DNA of 64,000 nucleotides from Bacteroidales bacterium UBA5287. Its GTDB lineage: Bacteria > Bacteroidota > Bacteroidia > Bacteroidales > Dysgonomonadaceae. Position 1 is the first letter of the stretch. Every line of letters starts with the position of its first letter. A model generated the notes under the pieces. The model had not been told where the DNA came from. It saw only the letters and a program-made list of their open reading frames with translations, and made no database searches. The stretch is taken from NCBI GenBank assembly GCA_002411345.1, contig DHSL01000041.1, forward strand, positions 12,288 to 76,287, read 5' to 3'. Of this stretch, positions 28,304 to 37,484 are shown piece by piece. Position numbers and translations under genes: made by a program.

Positions 28304-29734
28304 ATGAAGAAAATATATCATATATCAATATTTTGGTCCATCCTGTTTTCATTGGCAGTACTCTCTTTTGTCTCTTGTGGTGAAGATTTTCCTACAAATA
28401 TGGATTCGCCAAATGAAGTTGTATTAAAATCTCTAAAGGTTTTAAATGCAGGAGTTGACGGAAATACTGTAGTAGAAGGAGTTGTGGATGAAAACACTAA
28501 GAGTGTTTGGTTCCCAAGATTGGATGCAGAAACAAATGTATCAGCAATAAAATTTGAAGCTGAGCTCTCAGATGGGGCACATTTAGAAAAGGATACCTAC
28601 GCATTTACATTCGAAGAAGGCAAAGATGCCAGCTCAGTTATTATTAAGGTATTGAACGAACCACGTTTTCGTGAATACAAAGTGACTCTTAGATTAAGAG
28701 TACCGGTATTTGGTGCTGATTTCTCTAAAAAACAAGTATACGACTATTCAGGAAATGAACTTGGAAACCCTGTTTATCCCACATTTACAGGTGCTTTGAC
28801 AAGAGGTTCCAGTTTTGATGGTGAATATGTATTGATCGTAACACGTCATGCAACATTATCACATTTATTGAAAGTCAGCGACTTGAAAAACAATGTAATC
28901 ACACCCATTGCTTTGAATCTTACTGGAGTTGCAGGCGGTACTTTTCCTGTAAATGTTGGAGCTAAAGTAAAAAATCATACTTATATAGCCAACCTCTCAG
29001 GAACCACCGGTATGAAGATTTATCACTGGACTGACCCAAGCATAGCACCTGAAGTAATACTTAATGTAGATCCTGCATCAATTCCCGGTGCCGGAAAACG
29101 TCATGGAGATAATCTATCGTATCACCTTGATGCTAATGGTAATGGATACTTCTTCTTTGGTGATAATGCTGTTACTGAAGTCCTTAGAATAAAAATAGAA
29201 AACTTTACTAATGTAACGGAAATAAAAGTGTTGCCAACACAAACAAGAGCTTCATTTAATATGAGCATGAATAGAGTTGAGCAAACAGATGATTATATCT
29301 TTTCTGGTTATGAAACTGGTAATGTTGTTCCATTAAGAGTTGTAAACAGCGATGGAGCTTTACTGTACGCAATGACTAATGTTAGTTCAGTTCCGTCTCA
29401 AAGTGCCGATGCAAGAGTCTTCCATTTCAATGGAGAAAGATATCTAATGATGGCAACTGCTCCTCGTTATTCGGGTAACGCCGTTCTTTATCTTTATGAT
29501 ATTACGAAAGGCGCAACAACTATTGATGCACTTAAGGAATTTGAGTTGGGAGATAAAATCCCCTTGCTCCAATATTCCATTGGTGGAGGTGTTAATACTT
29601 CACCGGCAACTCAAACCGGATATCATATTGTGAAGGATAACGAAGGTAAAGATTCATCACTATTACTTTATGCTGCTTCAAATGATGCAGGTTTTGCAAT
29701 CATTGAAGTTCCTAAAAAGGTGTTGGACGAATAA
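28304..29734 (+). CDS. Surface lipoprotein of the SusE/F position (DUF5018/DUF4623-like)
   Basis: Lipoprotein of 476 aa with lipobox FVSC. Residues ~35-130 form an Ig-like N-terminal module (DUF5018-like, YKVTLRLRVPVFGADF ends it). The rest is a beta-rich, propeller-like region of the DUF4623 kind (GEYVLIVTR, DGALLYAMTN, GERYLMMATA). Placed directly after susD2, it is likely an outer-leaflet glycan-binding protein. No catalytic residues recognised; the family names are from memory and should be treated as likely rather than certain. Confidence 0.75.
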   Translation: MKKIYHISIFWSILFSLAVLSFVSCGEDFPTNMDSPNEVVLKSLKVLNAGVDGNTVVEGVVDENTKSVWFPRLDAETNVSAIKFEAELSDGAHLEKDTYAFTFEEGKDASSVIIKVLNEPRFREYKVTLRLRVPVFGADFSKKQVYDYSGNELGNPVYPTFTGALTRGSSFDGEYVLIVTRHATLSHLLKVSDLKNNVITPIALNLTGVAGGTFPVNVGAKVKNHTYIANLSGTTGMKIYHWTDPSIAPEVILNVDPASIPGAGKRHGDNLSYHLDANGNGYFFFGDNAVTEVLRIKIENFTNVTEIKVLPTQTRASFNMSMNRVEQTDDYIFSGYETGNVVPLRVVNSDGALLYAMTNVSSVPSQSADARVFHFNGERYLMMATAPRYSGNAVLYLYDITKGATTIDALKEFELGDKIPLLQYSIGGGVNTSPATQTGYHIVKDNEGKDSSLLLYAASNDAGFAIIEVPKKVLDE

Positions 29735-29748
29735 TATAAATCAATACA

Positions 29749-29784
29749 AATCGGACAGATAATAAATTGGTTATCTGTCCGATT
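29749..29784 (+). terminator. Strong hairpin between the surface lipoprotein and the GHL10 gene
   Basis: Perfect 14-bp arms AATCGGACAGATAA and TTATCTGTCCGATT with an 8-base loop, followed by TTAC. Because genes on the same strand continue 27 bases later, it is probably an attenuator that makes SusCD more abundant than the downstream enzymes, or an mRNA processing/stability element. Confidence 0.8.
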
Positions 29785-29811
29785 TTACAACTCTTAATAA
29801 ATTATTAATTA

Positions 29812-31245
29812 ATGAAAAAGCATTCATTGTTCTTTATTCTGCTAACGGTAGTATTTTTTGTGGCTTGTAACAAGGAGCCCATAGATGTTACTCCTCCTGA
29901 TGACAATCCAAATCCTCCACCGACTACTCAAGTTCAATTTCCTAAAAAGGAAATGAGGGGTGTTTGGATGGCCACAGTCTGGGAGCTTGATTGGCCTATG
30001 GGAAAATATGGTGTACAGGCACAAAAGGATCACTACACTACCTATCTTGATTTGTTCAAAAATATGAACATTAATGCTGTCTTTGTTCAAATTAAGGGAA
30101 TGGGTGATGCTTTCTATAATTCACCCTATGAGCCGTGGAGCAAATCCATTACAGGTGTCAGAGGACAAGACCCTGGCTATGATGTTCTTAAATTCATGAT
30201 TGATGAAGCTCATGCCAGAGATATTGAATTTCATGCATGGATGAATCCTTACAGAATATCAACAGCTCAACCATATCCGGAACTTCATTCGTCAATTGAT
30301 CCATCTTGGGTATCAAACTATCCAACCATCCAAATTTATAATCCGGCACTACCGGAAGTTCATAAGAGGCTGGCGGATATTGTAAAAGACGTCATTACTA
30401 AATACGATGTAGATGGAATTCATTTCGATGATTATTTTTATCCCGCTGACGTTACAATTTCAGACGATGCTGAATTTGCAAAGTATGGAAGTGGATATAA
30501 TAATAAAGCAGATTTTCGCAGAGGCAATGTAGATAAAGCAATAAAAGGTGTTCACGATATAATTGCAGCGACAAAACCCGAAGTTGTATTTTCAGTATCT
30601 CCTGCTTCCGATCCTGATTATAACTTGAATAAACTATATGCAAATGTTCCATATTGGTGTGAACAAGGGTGGGTTGATGTTATAATTCCTCAGTTGTACC
30701 ACGAAATTGGACATCCAACTGCAGATTTCCAGTCACGTCTAAATTGGTGGGCTCAATATAGCTACAAAGCCACTTTAATGGTTGGTCATGGTTTATACAG
30801 ATTTGGAGATCCAAATGCAGGGGCAGCTTTTCAAACATCAGCAGAATTGCAACGTCAAATTGAAATGACGCGTAAGAATAAGAAATCATTTGGCAACATT
30901 ATGTACAGTGCTAAATATATTCTGTTCAATAAAGTTGGTGTTACCGACAAGCTCAGGTCGCTGTATACCCATCCCGGAGTAATACCATTCTTGGGCAGAA
31001 GTGTTGCCGGAGATCCAGTCGAACCTTCAAACGTAAGACTCGAAGGAAATACTCTTAAATGGGATACATCAAATAATGTAAAGTCTGTGGTTTACTATTT
31101 CACCGATTTAGCAAAAGAAGGAATTGTGATAGCAGTAACGAAAGCCAAAACCCTTGATATTTCTCAAGCTGGTAATTATTGTGTTACAACTTTAAATGCA
31201 GACAATAAAGAGAGCAAACCTTCTAAATTTGTGGTAAAGAAGTAA
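29812..31245 (+). CDS. GHL10 (DUF187) family glycosyl hydrolase, DigH-like lipoprotein
   Basis: Lipoprotein of 477 aa (lipobox VACN). TIM-barrel GHL10/DUF187 domain ~40-370: EMRGVWMATVWELDWP, the substrate-shaping WMNPYR and the acidic strand VDGIHFDDYFYP. A C-terminal Fn3-like domain follows (~390-477). E. coli DigH (YddW), of the same family, cleaves peptidoglycan glycans that have lost their stem peptides, which fits the neighbouring amidase, SpoIID, NamZ and MurQ genes. The specificity here is inferred from that context. Confidence 0.88.
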   Translation: MKKHSLFFILLTVVFFVACNKEPIDVTPPDDNPNPPPTTQVQFPKKEMRGVWMATVWELDWPMGKYGVQAQKDHYTTYLDLFKNMNINAVFVQIKGMGDAFYNSPYEPWSKSITGVRGQDPGYDVLKFMIDEAHARDIEFHAWMNPYRISTAQPYPELHSSIDPSWVSNYPTIQIYNPALPEVHKRLADIVKDVITKYDVDGIHFDDYFYPADVTISDDAEFAKYGSGYNNKADFRRGNVDKAIKGVHDIIAATKPEVVFSVSPASDPDYNLNKLYANVPYWCEQGWVDVIIPQLYHEIGHPTADFQSRLNWWAQYSYKATLMVGHGLYRFGDPNAGAAFQTSAELQRQIEMTRKNKKSFGNIMYSAKYILFNKVGVTDKLRSLYTHPGVIPFLGRSVAGDPVEPSNVRLEGNTLKWDTSNNVKSVVYYFTDLAKEGIVIAVTKAKTLDISQAGNYCVTTLNADNKESKPSKFVVKK

Positions 31246-31303
31246 AAACCAAATCAAACATCAATATTCTAATTTATATTCGAACATTATCATCAAATAG
31301 AAA

Positions 31304-34300
31304 ATGAAAAAAACACTTAATGTTATAATGTTGTATATCCTCATAACCTTTGTCTCATACGGACAAGAGTTAAACAATGAAGATTATAAAGAAAAGATAA
31401 ACACCTCTTTATCCAACATTTACCAAGAGACTTTATTACGTCCCGGCAAGGTAACAGTTGATTCTATTGCGATAATAAACCGAAAGAAAGTTATTGAATT
31501 ACATACAAATCTGGCGTTATCCTATCTTCCAATGCGAGAACAGACATTGCAGCTAATTTATGATAGCGTCAGGTTTTATTTACCCACAAAATACAACAAA
31601 CACGAGATTAAAGTATTCAGCGATAAACAAGATATCCGACAATTGGTTCCGAACATATATCGCGACAAAATAGAAAAAGATAAAGACCGTATATTTTCTA
31701 ATAAAGTAAAAACGCCATTGGTAAAGAACATTTCAAGTCCTGTCCAATCATTTCCGGAAGGATTGACTAACAACCACATAGCCATGTGGCAAAGTCACGG
31801 TTGGTATTATGAACAAAAACTAGGCAGATGGGAATGGCAACGTGCAAGAATATTCCAAACTGTTGAAGATCTTTACACTCAAAGCTATGTACTTCCTTTT
31901 CTTGTCCCAATGTTAGAAAATGCAGGAGCAAATGTAATACTTCCACGAGAAAGAGATTATAATAAGATTGAAGTGATTGTCGATAATAATGGAAGTACCG
32001 GCAATTCTGAGTATAAAGAGCAGAGCGGAAAAGAAAAATGGCAAGATACAAAAGCACCAGGATTTGCCAATCCAAAAGCATTTTATGTCGATAATGAAAA
32101 TCCTTTTCATTTAGGTTCAGCAAGACAAACAAAAACCGTTACTAATGAAAAAGAAAGTATAGCAGAATGGATTATCGATATACCCAAAAGAGATACTTAT
32201 ACAGTTTATGTATCGTACCAAACAGTAAAAAACAGCACCGATGATGCACTTTATACTGTATTTCACGAAGGAGGCAAAACAGACTTTATTGTAAACCAAC
32301 AAATGGGAGGAGGCACATGGATTTATCTTGGAAGCTTCTTATTTAATGAAGGAAATGACAATAAAATAGTAGTTACGAATAAGAGTAAAAAAGCGAATAA
32401 AATTATTAGTACAGATGCCGTTAAAATTGGAGGAGGAATGGGAAATATTGCACGTCTTCCCCACCCAGACGGATTTGAAAGCACCAACACAAAAAGTTCT
32501 GACAATGCAATAAATAAGAAGGACGATACTCGTTCAACGATATCATATAAACCAGAGACAAGCGGTTATCCACGATATACTGAAGGAGCCAGATATTGGA
32601 TGCAATGGGCCGGTGTTCCCGATAGTATTTACAACTACTACGAAAGTAAGAACGACTATACAGACGATTATGCCAGTCGCGGAAGATGGGTAAATTACCT
32701 TGCGGGAGGCTCAACCGTAATGCCGAAAGACAAAGGGTTGAATATTCCAATAGACCTAACATTTGCATTTCACACAGATGCAGGTACATATTGGGGTGAT
32801 TCAATAGTAGGAACGCTTGGCATATACATGACACATTTCAACAATGAGAAGTTCGTAAATGGCAAATCCCGATGGGCCTCTCGCGACCTTACCGAGTTGA
32901 TTATGGAAGAAATCACCAACGATATCCGTCGTGAGTTTGAGCCAGAATGGACACGTCGTCATATGTGGAACAGATCATACGCGGAAGCTCGAACCCCCAA
33001 TGTACCAACCATGTTACTGGAACTGCTTTCGCATCAGAACTTTGCCGATATGCGATATGGACTTGACCCCTCATTCCGATTCACTGTAAGTCGTGCAATT
33101 TACAAAGGGATGCTTAAATTTATATCATCACAATACAATCGTAATTATACTGTTCAGCCACTCCCTGTAAAAGATTTCAGTGTCACATTTTCCGGAGACA
33201 CCGAAGTCACATTAAACTGGAAGCCAACCATAGATTTATCAGAATCGTCAGCGAATCCAACAAAATACATTGTCTACACCCGACTAAACGATGAAGGATT
33301 TGACAATGGAGTACTCGTAAACACGAACAGCTATAAAAAACAAATAAACAAAGACGAGATCTATAGTTTTAAGATAGAAGCAGTGAATGAAGGAGGCAGA
33401 AGTTTCCCTTCAGAAACCCTTTCGGCATGTCGTAAATCAGAAGAGAGAGGCATAGCTTTAATTGTAAATGGATTTACACGAGTATCCGCACCATTCAGTT
33501 TTACAGCAGGTGACAGTATCGCAGGGTTTGTCGGAAGAGAAGACAACGGCGTACCCTATATTTCAGACCATCAATTTATTGGGCAGATGCATGAATACCG
33601 GAGAGTTATTCCCTGGATGGATGATGACGCTTCCGGATTTGGTGACAGCGATGCGAATTATGAGACCACAGCAATTGCGGGGAACACATTCGATTATCCA
33701 TACACACACGGTCAATCGTTTACCAATGCAGGATATTCATTTGTCTCCAGTTCAGGAAGTGCCATCGAAAACGCACAGTTAAACAGTTCAACCTACAAGA
33801 TAGTCGATTGGATATTAGGAAAGCAGCGAGAATGGGTCGTAGCACACGGAGCGATGCCTTCGAAATACAAAACATTCAACAAAATACAACAAGAGAAAAT
33901 AACAGAATATTGTAAATCAGGAGGGAATATTATTGTAAGCGGAGCCTTTGTCGGGACCGACTTATGGGATAATCCACGAGCAAAGAAAGTCGACCGTGAT
34001 TGGGCACAAAACATATTAAAATACAAATGGCGCAATAATTATGGAGGCGTAACAGGTCAAGTTAAAACCGTAGCATCCCCATTCGAGTCGATAACCGGTA
34101 ATTACACCTATTACAACGAGTTGAACAGTGAAAGTTACGTCGTTGAAAACCCCAACGCCATTGAGCCAGCAGATAAAAGCGCATATACCGTGTTTAGATA
34201 TACAGAGAACAATTTGAGTGCAGGTACTTTTTACAAAGGCCAAACCTACAGCACTTGTGTTTTGGGTTTCCCAATCGAATCAATTAAAGGTCAACATAAC

Positions 34301-34345
34301 AGGAATATGCTAGTTAAGGGAATTCTTGAAGCTATGAATTTATAA
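31304..34345 (+). CDS. Amidase_3-like hydrolase with golvesin-like domain ('xanthan lyase' type)
   Basis: Secreted protein of 1013 aa; signal peptide ~1-20. An N-acetylmuramoyl-L-alanine amidase (Amidase_3) fold seems split by an inserted golvesin C-terminal-like beta domain (~245-375). Expected zinc ligands: His165 (QSHGWYY), Glu177, His490 (FAFHTDAGTYWG), with catalytic Glu573 (MLLELLSHQN). The LPFLVPMLENAGANVILPRERD segment matches the Amidase_3 core. After an Fn3-like stretch (~615-710) a C-terminal Rossmann-like domain follows (VSGAFVGTD). Databases often call such proteins xanthan lyase; the amidase reading and its neighbours suggest it strips peptides from cell wall. Moderately sure of the fold, less of the substrate. 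Confidence 0.72.
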   Translation: MKKTLNVIMLYILITFVSYGQELNNEDYKEKINTSLSNIYQETLLRPGKVTVDSIAIINRKKVIELHTNLALSYLPMREQTLQLIYDSVRFYLPTKYNKHEIKVFSDKQDIRQLVPNIYRDKIEKDKDRIFSNKVKTPLVKNISSPVQSFPEGLTNNHIAMWQSHGWYYEQKLGRWEWQRARIFQTVEDLYTQSYVLPFLVPMLENAGANVILPRERDYNKIEVIVDNNGSTGNSEYKEQSGKEKWQDTKAPGFANPKAFYVDNENPFHLGSARQTKTVTNEKESIAEWIIDIPKRDTYTVYVSYQTVKNSTDDALYTVFHEGGKTDFIVNQQMGGGTWIYLGSFLFNEGNDNKIVVTNKSKKANKIISTDAVKIGGGMGNIARLPHPDGFESTNTKSSDNAINKKDDTRSTISYKPETSGYPRYTEGARYWMQWAGVPDSIYNYYESKNDYTDDYASRGRWVNYLAGGSTVMPKDKGLNIPIDLTFAFHTDAGTYWGDSIVGTLGIYMTHFNNEKFVNGKSRWASRDLTELIMEEITNDIRREFEPEWTRRHMWNRSYAEARTPNVPTMLLELLSHQNFADMRYGLDPSFRFTVSRAIYKGMLKFISSQYNRNYTVQPLPVKDFSVTFSGDTEVTLNWKPTIDLSESSANPTKYIVYTRLNDEGFDNGVLVNTNSYKKQINKDEIYSFKIEAVNEGGRSFPSETLSACRKSEERGIALIVNGFTRVSAPFSFTAGDSIAGFVGREDNGVPYISDHQFIGQMHEYRRVIPWMDDDASGFGDSDANYETTAIAGNTFDYPYTHGQSFTNAGYSFVSSSGSAIENAQLNSSTYKIVDWILGKQREWVVAHGAMPSKYKTFNKIQQEKITEYCKSGGNIIVSGAFVGTDLWDNPRAKKVDRDWAQNILKYKWRNNYGGVTGQVKTVASPFESITGNYTYYNELNSESYVVENPNAIEPADKSAYTVFRYTENNLSAGTFYKGQTYSTCVLGFPIESIKGQHNRNMLVKGILEAMNL

Positions 34346-34519
34346 AGGAACCGGATTATTAAGGGAAGTTTGTGTTGCAAAACCATAGAGGATTGTTCCT
34401 TAGTTTATGAAGAAATCAGTTAGTTAATGTGAATTTTGAAGCAATGGATAAATAAAGAAACAGTATATTAGCAGGATTATTAAAACAATAGAATAATAAA
34501 CAAATAACAACATACGATA

Positions 34520-35974
34520 ATGAAAAATATTAATGCATTCATTTATTATGCACAGTCGGAGCAAGCAAGCAAAACAGTCGCCGATCTCAAGCAGTCACCT
34601 TTGATAAGCACAATATATTTAGTAACCACCAATAAAGAACTTCAACCATTGGCAGGTTGCGAAATCGTTTATGTAGATTCATTTCAGAGTACCCAAACGA
34701 TAAAGAAAATCGCAGAGTATTCGACGACAGATTATTCACTTATCTATTTGAAGTCCACAGCATTAAAGTTAGGATATTTTGCTTTAGAGCGCATGATACG
34801 AATTGCAGAAGACAGTCAGGCCGGCATGGTTTATGCGGATTACTATGCACAAATCAACGACAACGTAAAGAACAGTCCCGTAATTGATTATCAAGAAGGC
34901 AGTCTGCGTGACGACTTCAATTTCGGCTCATTGATGATCTACAATTCCGGTGCATTAAAAGAAAGTGCAGAAAAGATGAATGCCAATCAATATCAATACG
35001 CCGGTATTTACGATTTGCGTTTGAAAGTATCACAGAATCATCCACTTGTTCATATCAATGAATATCTATATACCGAAGTAGAAGAAGACACACGTCAATC
35101 AGGCGAAAAGATATTCGACTATGTAGATCCTAAGAACCGAGCCGTTCAGATAGAGATGGAACAAGCATGCACCCAACACCTTAAAGACGTAGGTGCATAT
35201 TTAGCACCCAAGTTTAAGACCATAGAATTCGACCAAGGCACATTTGAGTACGAAGCATCCGTCATTATACCCGTCCGCAATAGAATCAGGACCATATCCG
35301 ATGCCATCCAATCCGTGTTAATACAAAAGACCAATTTCAAGTTCAACCTCATCATCATAGACAACCTATCCACCGACGGCACAACAGAAGCCATTGATTC
35401 CTTTAAAGATGAGCGACTTATCCATATCATCCCAAAACGTACCGATTTAGGTATTGGCGGATGTTGGAATTTAGGTATTCATCACGAAAAGTGCGGTAAG
35501 TTTGCCGTTCAGTTAGACAGTGACGATGTTTACAGCGGCGAAGACACCCTGCAAAAAATCGTAGACGCGTTCTACGAACAGAACTGCGCAATGGTAGTCG
35601 GCACCTATCAGATGACCAATTTCGAGATGCAGATGATCCCCCCCGGAATCATTGACCATAAAGAGTGGACCCCCGAAAACGGAAGGAACAACGCATTGAG
35701 AATCAACGGCCTTGGTGCCCCTCGCGCCTTCTACACCCCTGTCCTTCGAGAAATCAAGCTACCCAATACAAGTTACGGAGAAGATTATGCGTTAGGATTA
35801 AATATATCCCGCAACTATCAGATTGGTCGAATATACGATATTTTGTATCTTTGTCGCCGTTGGGACGATAATTCCGATGCATCACTTGACATCGTTAAGA
35901 TGAACGGTCATAATACTTATAAAGACAGAATCCGTACTTGGGAATTACAAGCAAGAAAGAGAATATCAAAATAG
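34520..35974 (+). CDS. GT2-family glycosyltransferase with duplicated GT-A-like halves
   Basis: Cytoplasmic glycosyltransferase of 484 aa without membrane helices. The C-terminal half (~245-484) is a clear GT2 domain: ASVIIPVRNRIRTISDAIQS, IIDNLSTDGT, and the metal-binding LDSDD. The N-terminal half is a weaker GT-A-like domain beginning INAFIYYAQ. No acceptor can be read. A GT within a catabolic cell-wall locus is odd; it could glycosylate a locus product or convert released sugars. The next gene overlaps or follows by 29 bases depending on its start. Confidence 0.85.
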   Translation: MKNINAFIYYAQSEQASKTVADLKQSPLISTIYLVTTNKELQPLAGCEIVYVDSFQSTQTIKKIAEYSTTDYSLIYLKSTALKLGYFALERMIRIAEDSQAGMVYADYYAQINDNVKNSPVIDYQEGSLRDDFNFGSLMIYNSGALKESAEKMNANQYQYAGIYDLRLKVSQNHPLVHINEYLYTEVEEDTRQSGEKIFDYVDPKNRAVQIEMEQACTQHLKDVGAYLAPKFKTIEFDQGTFEYEASVIIPVRNRIRTISDAIQSVLIQKTNFKFNLIIIDNLSTDGTTEAIDSFKDERLIHIIPKRTDLGIGGCWNLGIHHEKCGKFAVQLDSDDVYSGEDTLQKIVDAFYEQNCAMVVGTYQMTNFEMQMIPPGIIDHKEWTPENGRNNALRINGLGAPRAFYTPVLREIKLPNTSYGEDYALGLNISRNYQIGRIYDILYLCRRWDDNSDASLDIVKMNGHNTYKDRIRTWELQARKRISK

Positions 35975-36003
35975 AGAATCATACAATAAAAACATCAATC
36001 AAA

Positions 36004-37470
36004 GTGGAAGAACCCCTTATAAATGTTGGAATATTGTTAGAGCAACCGAAAATCACCTTTTCGTTGTTAGTCCCCTATCAATTCAATGGTACAGAAATCC
36101 CGGCCGGAGATTATTATGTTGAGTATTCAGAAGGAAGCATACTTTTTAATGGAAGCAAGCATAAAGAAATCATATTTAAGACCGACCATTTACATACCGA
36201 TTCCTTTGAGATCAAGGACGTTATCATCGGATTGAATTTCCATTGGGAACGCAAAGAAGACCAGCGATTTTTAGGCGAGCTCAAGTTCATTGTTGAGAAA
36301 GAAGCCATTACCGCAATCAATATTGTCATGCTGGAAGATTATCTCACCAGCGTGATCTCTTCAGAGATGAGTGCTACCAGTTCCGTTCAGCTATTGAATA
36401 CCCATGCCGTTATTTCGCGCAGCTGGATGGTATCCCAGTTAGAACAAAAGCGTAGAAAGCAATCAGAGCATGTTCACTATGAGATGATTGACACCCCCAA
36501 CGAAATGTTTCGGTGGTACGATAGAGAAGACCACGCCCATTTTGATGTCTGCGCCGACGATCACTGTCAACGTTATCAAGGAATTACCCGTCAGTCGACA
36601 CAACTAGTAAAACAAGCTGTCGAATCCACCCGAGGAGAGATGGTCAGTTACGAAGGCAATGTTTGCGATACCCGATTCTCTAAATGTTGCGGAGGAATTA
36701 TGGAAACCTTTGAAAACGTGTGGGAACCCGTACTCCATCCCTATCTTCAAGGCAAGCCAGACTTATTAGAAGAGTTGAAAGGAAAAGGAGAAAATAATGC
36801 AAGTGCAGCGTCAAGTGGGAAAGACGGTTGTAAGGAAGGATTGAAGGGAAAAGAAGACGAAATTACAAGCGCAACATCAAGAGCAATGTCAATTGGTAAT
36901 GACGTTTGTGCAGAAGGATTGACATCATTCCCAGACTTGACCGATGAAGAAGAAGTCGAAAAATGGATTCGCACAACCCCCCCAGCCTTTTGCAACACAA
37001 AAGATATCCACATACTCAAGCAAGTATTGAATGATTACGATCAAGAAACCACCGATTTCTACAGGTGGAAAGTAAGCTATACCCAAGAAGAATTATCCAC
37101 ATTGATCAAGCAACGTTCAGGTGTTGATTACGGAGAGATTCTCGATTTGGAGCCCCTTGAGCGCGGGACATCCGGTCGCATCATCAGGCTCAAGATAGTC
37201 GGTACCGAGCGCGTTAAGACTATCGGCAAAGAACTCGAGATCAGGAGAACCTTATCCCCCTCACACCTTTACAGTTCCGCGTTTATTATCGAAGCAGAAG
37301 ACGAGAATGACGAAGGCATACCCCAGACATTCAATATCATAGGCGCCGGTTGGGGTCACGGAGTTGGTCTCTGTCAGATTGGAGCAGCAATGATGGCCGA
37401 AAAAGGTTATAGCTACAATCAAATATTAGAGCACTATTTTCCAAACGCACAAATAGAAAAGAAATACTGA
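36004..37470 (+). CDS. SpoIID/LytB-domain protein, predicted lytic transglycosylase
   Basis: About 488 aa. The SpoIID core EDYLTSVISSEMSATSSVQLLNTHAVISRSW carries the conserved Glu expected to be catalytic, with the C-terminal GAGWGHGVGLCQIGAAMMAEKGYSYNQILEHYFP typical of the family. SpoIID enzymes cut glycan strands that have lost peptides, so it complements the amidase. No ATG is available: GTG 36004 (family proteins start just before this VGI motif) or TTG 35938, overlapping the glycosyltransferase gene by 37 bases. An insert rich in Gly, Lys, Ala and Ser occupies 36778-36940. No signal peptide is evident, which is unusual for an external enzyme. Confidence 0.85.
   Translation: MEEPLINVGILLEQPKITFSLLVPYQFNGTEIPAGDYYVEYSEGSILFNGSKHKEIIFKTDHLHTDSFEIKDVIIGLNFHWERKEDQRFLGELKFIVEKEAITAINIVMLEDYLTSVISSEMSATSSVQLLNTHAVISRSWMVSQLEQKRRKQSEHVHYEMIDTPNEMFRWYDREDHAHFDVCADDHCQRYQGITRQSTQLVKQAVESTRGEMVSYEGNVCDTRFSKCCGGIMETFENVWEPVLHPYLQGKPDLLEELKGKGENNASAASSGKDGCKEGLKGKEDEITSATSRAMSIGNDVCAEGLTSFPDLTDEEEVEKWIRTTPPAFCNTKDIHILKQVLNDYDQETTDFYRWKVSYTQEELSTLIKQRSGVDYGEILDLEPLERGTSGRIIRLKIVGTERVKTIGKELEIRRTLSPSHLYSSAFIIEAEDENDEGIPQTFNIIGAGWGHGVGLCQIGAAMMAEKGYSYNQILEHYFPNAQIEKKY
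36778..36940 (+). repeat. Low-complexity insert inside the SpoIID gene
   Basis: Codes for a Gly/Lys/Glu/Ala/Ser-rich stretch with an imperfect internal repeat (GKDGCKEGLKG and later GNDVCAEGLTS). Codon choice is A/T-ending, like the insert in the neighbouring AmpG gene and unlike the flanking SpoIID core. Confidence 0.6.
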
Positions 37471-37484
37471 AAGAACAATTTAAC

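Noticed and set aside
34346..34519. AAGGAAC/GTTCCTT pair as a terminator after the amidase-like gene
   Set aside because: The arms are short, the loop is about 45 bases and no T-run follows.
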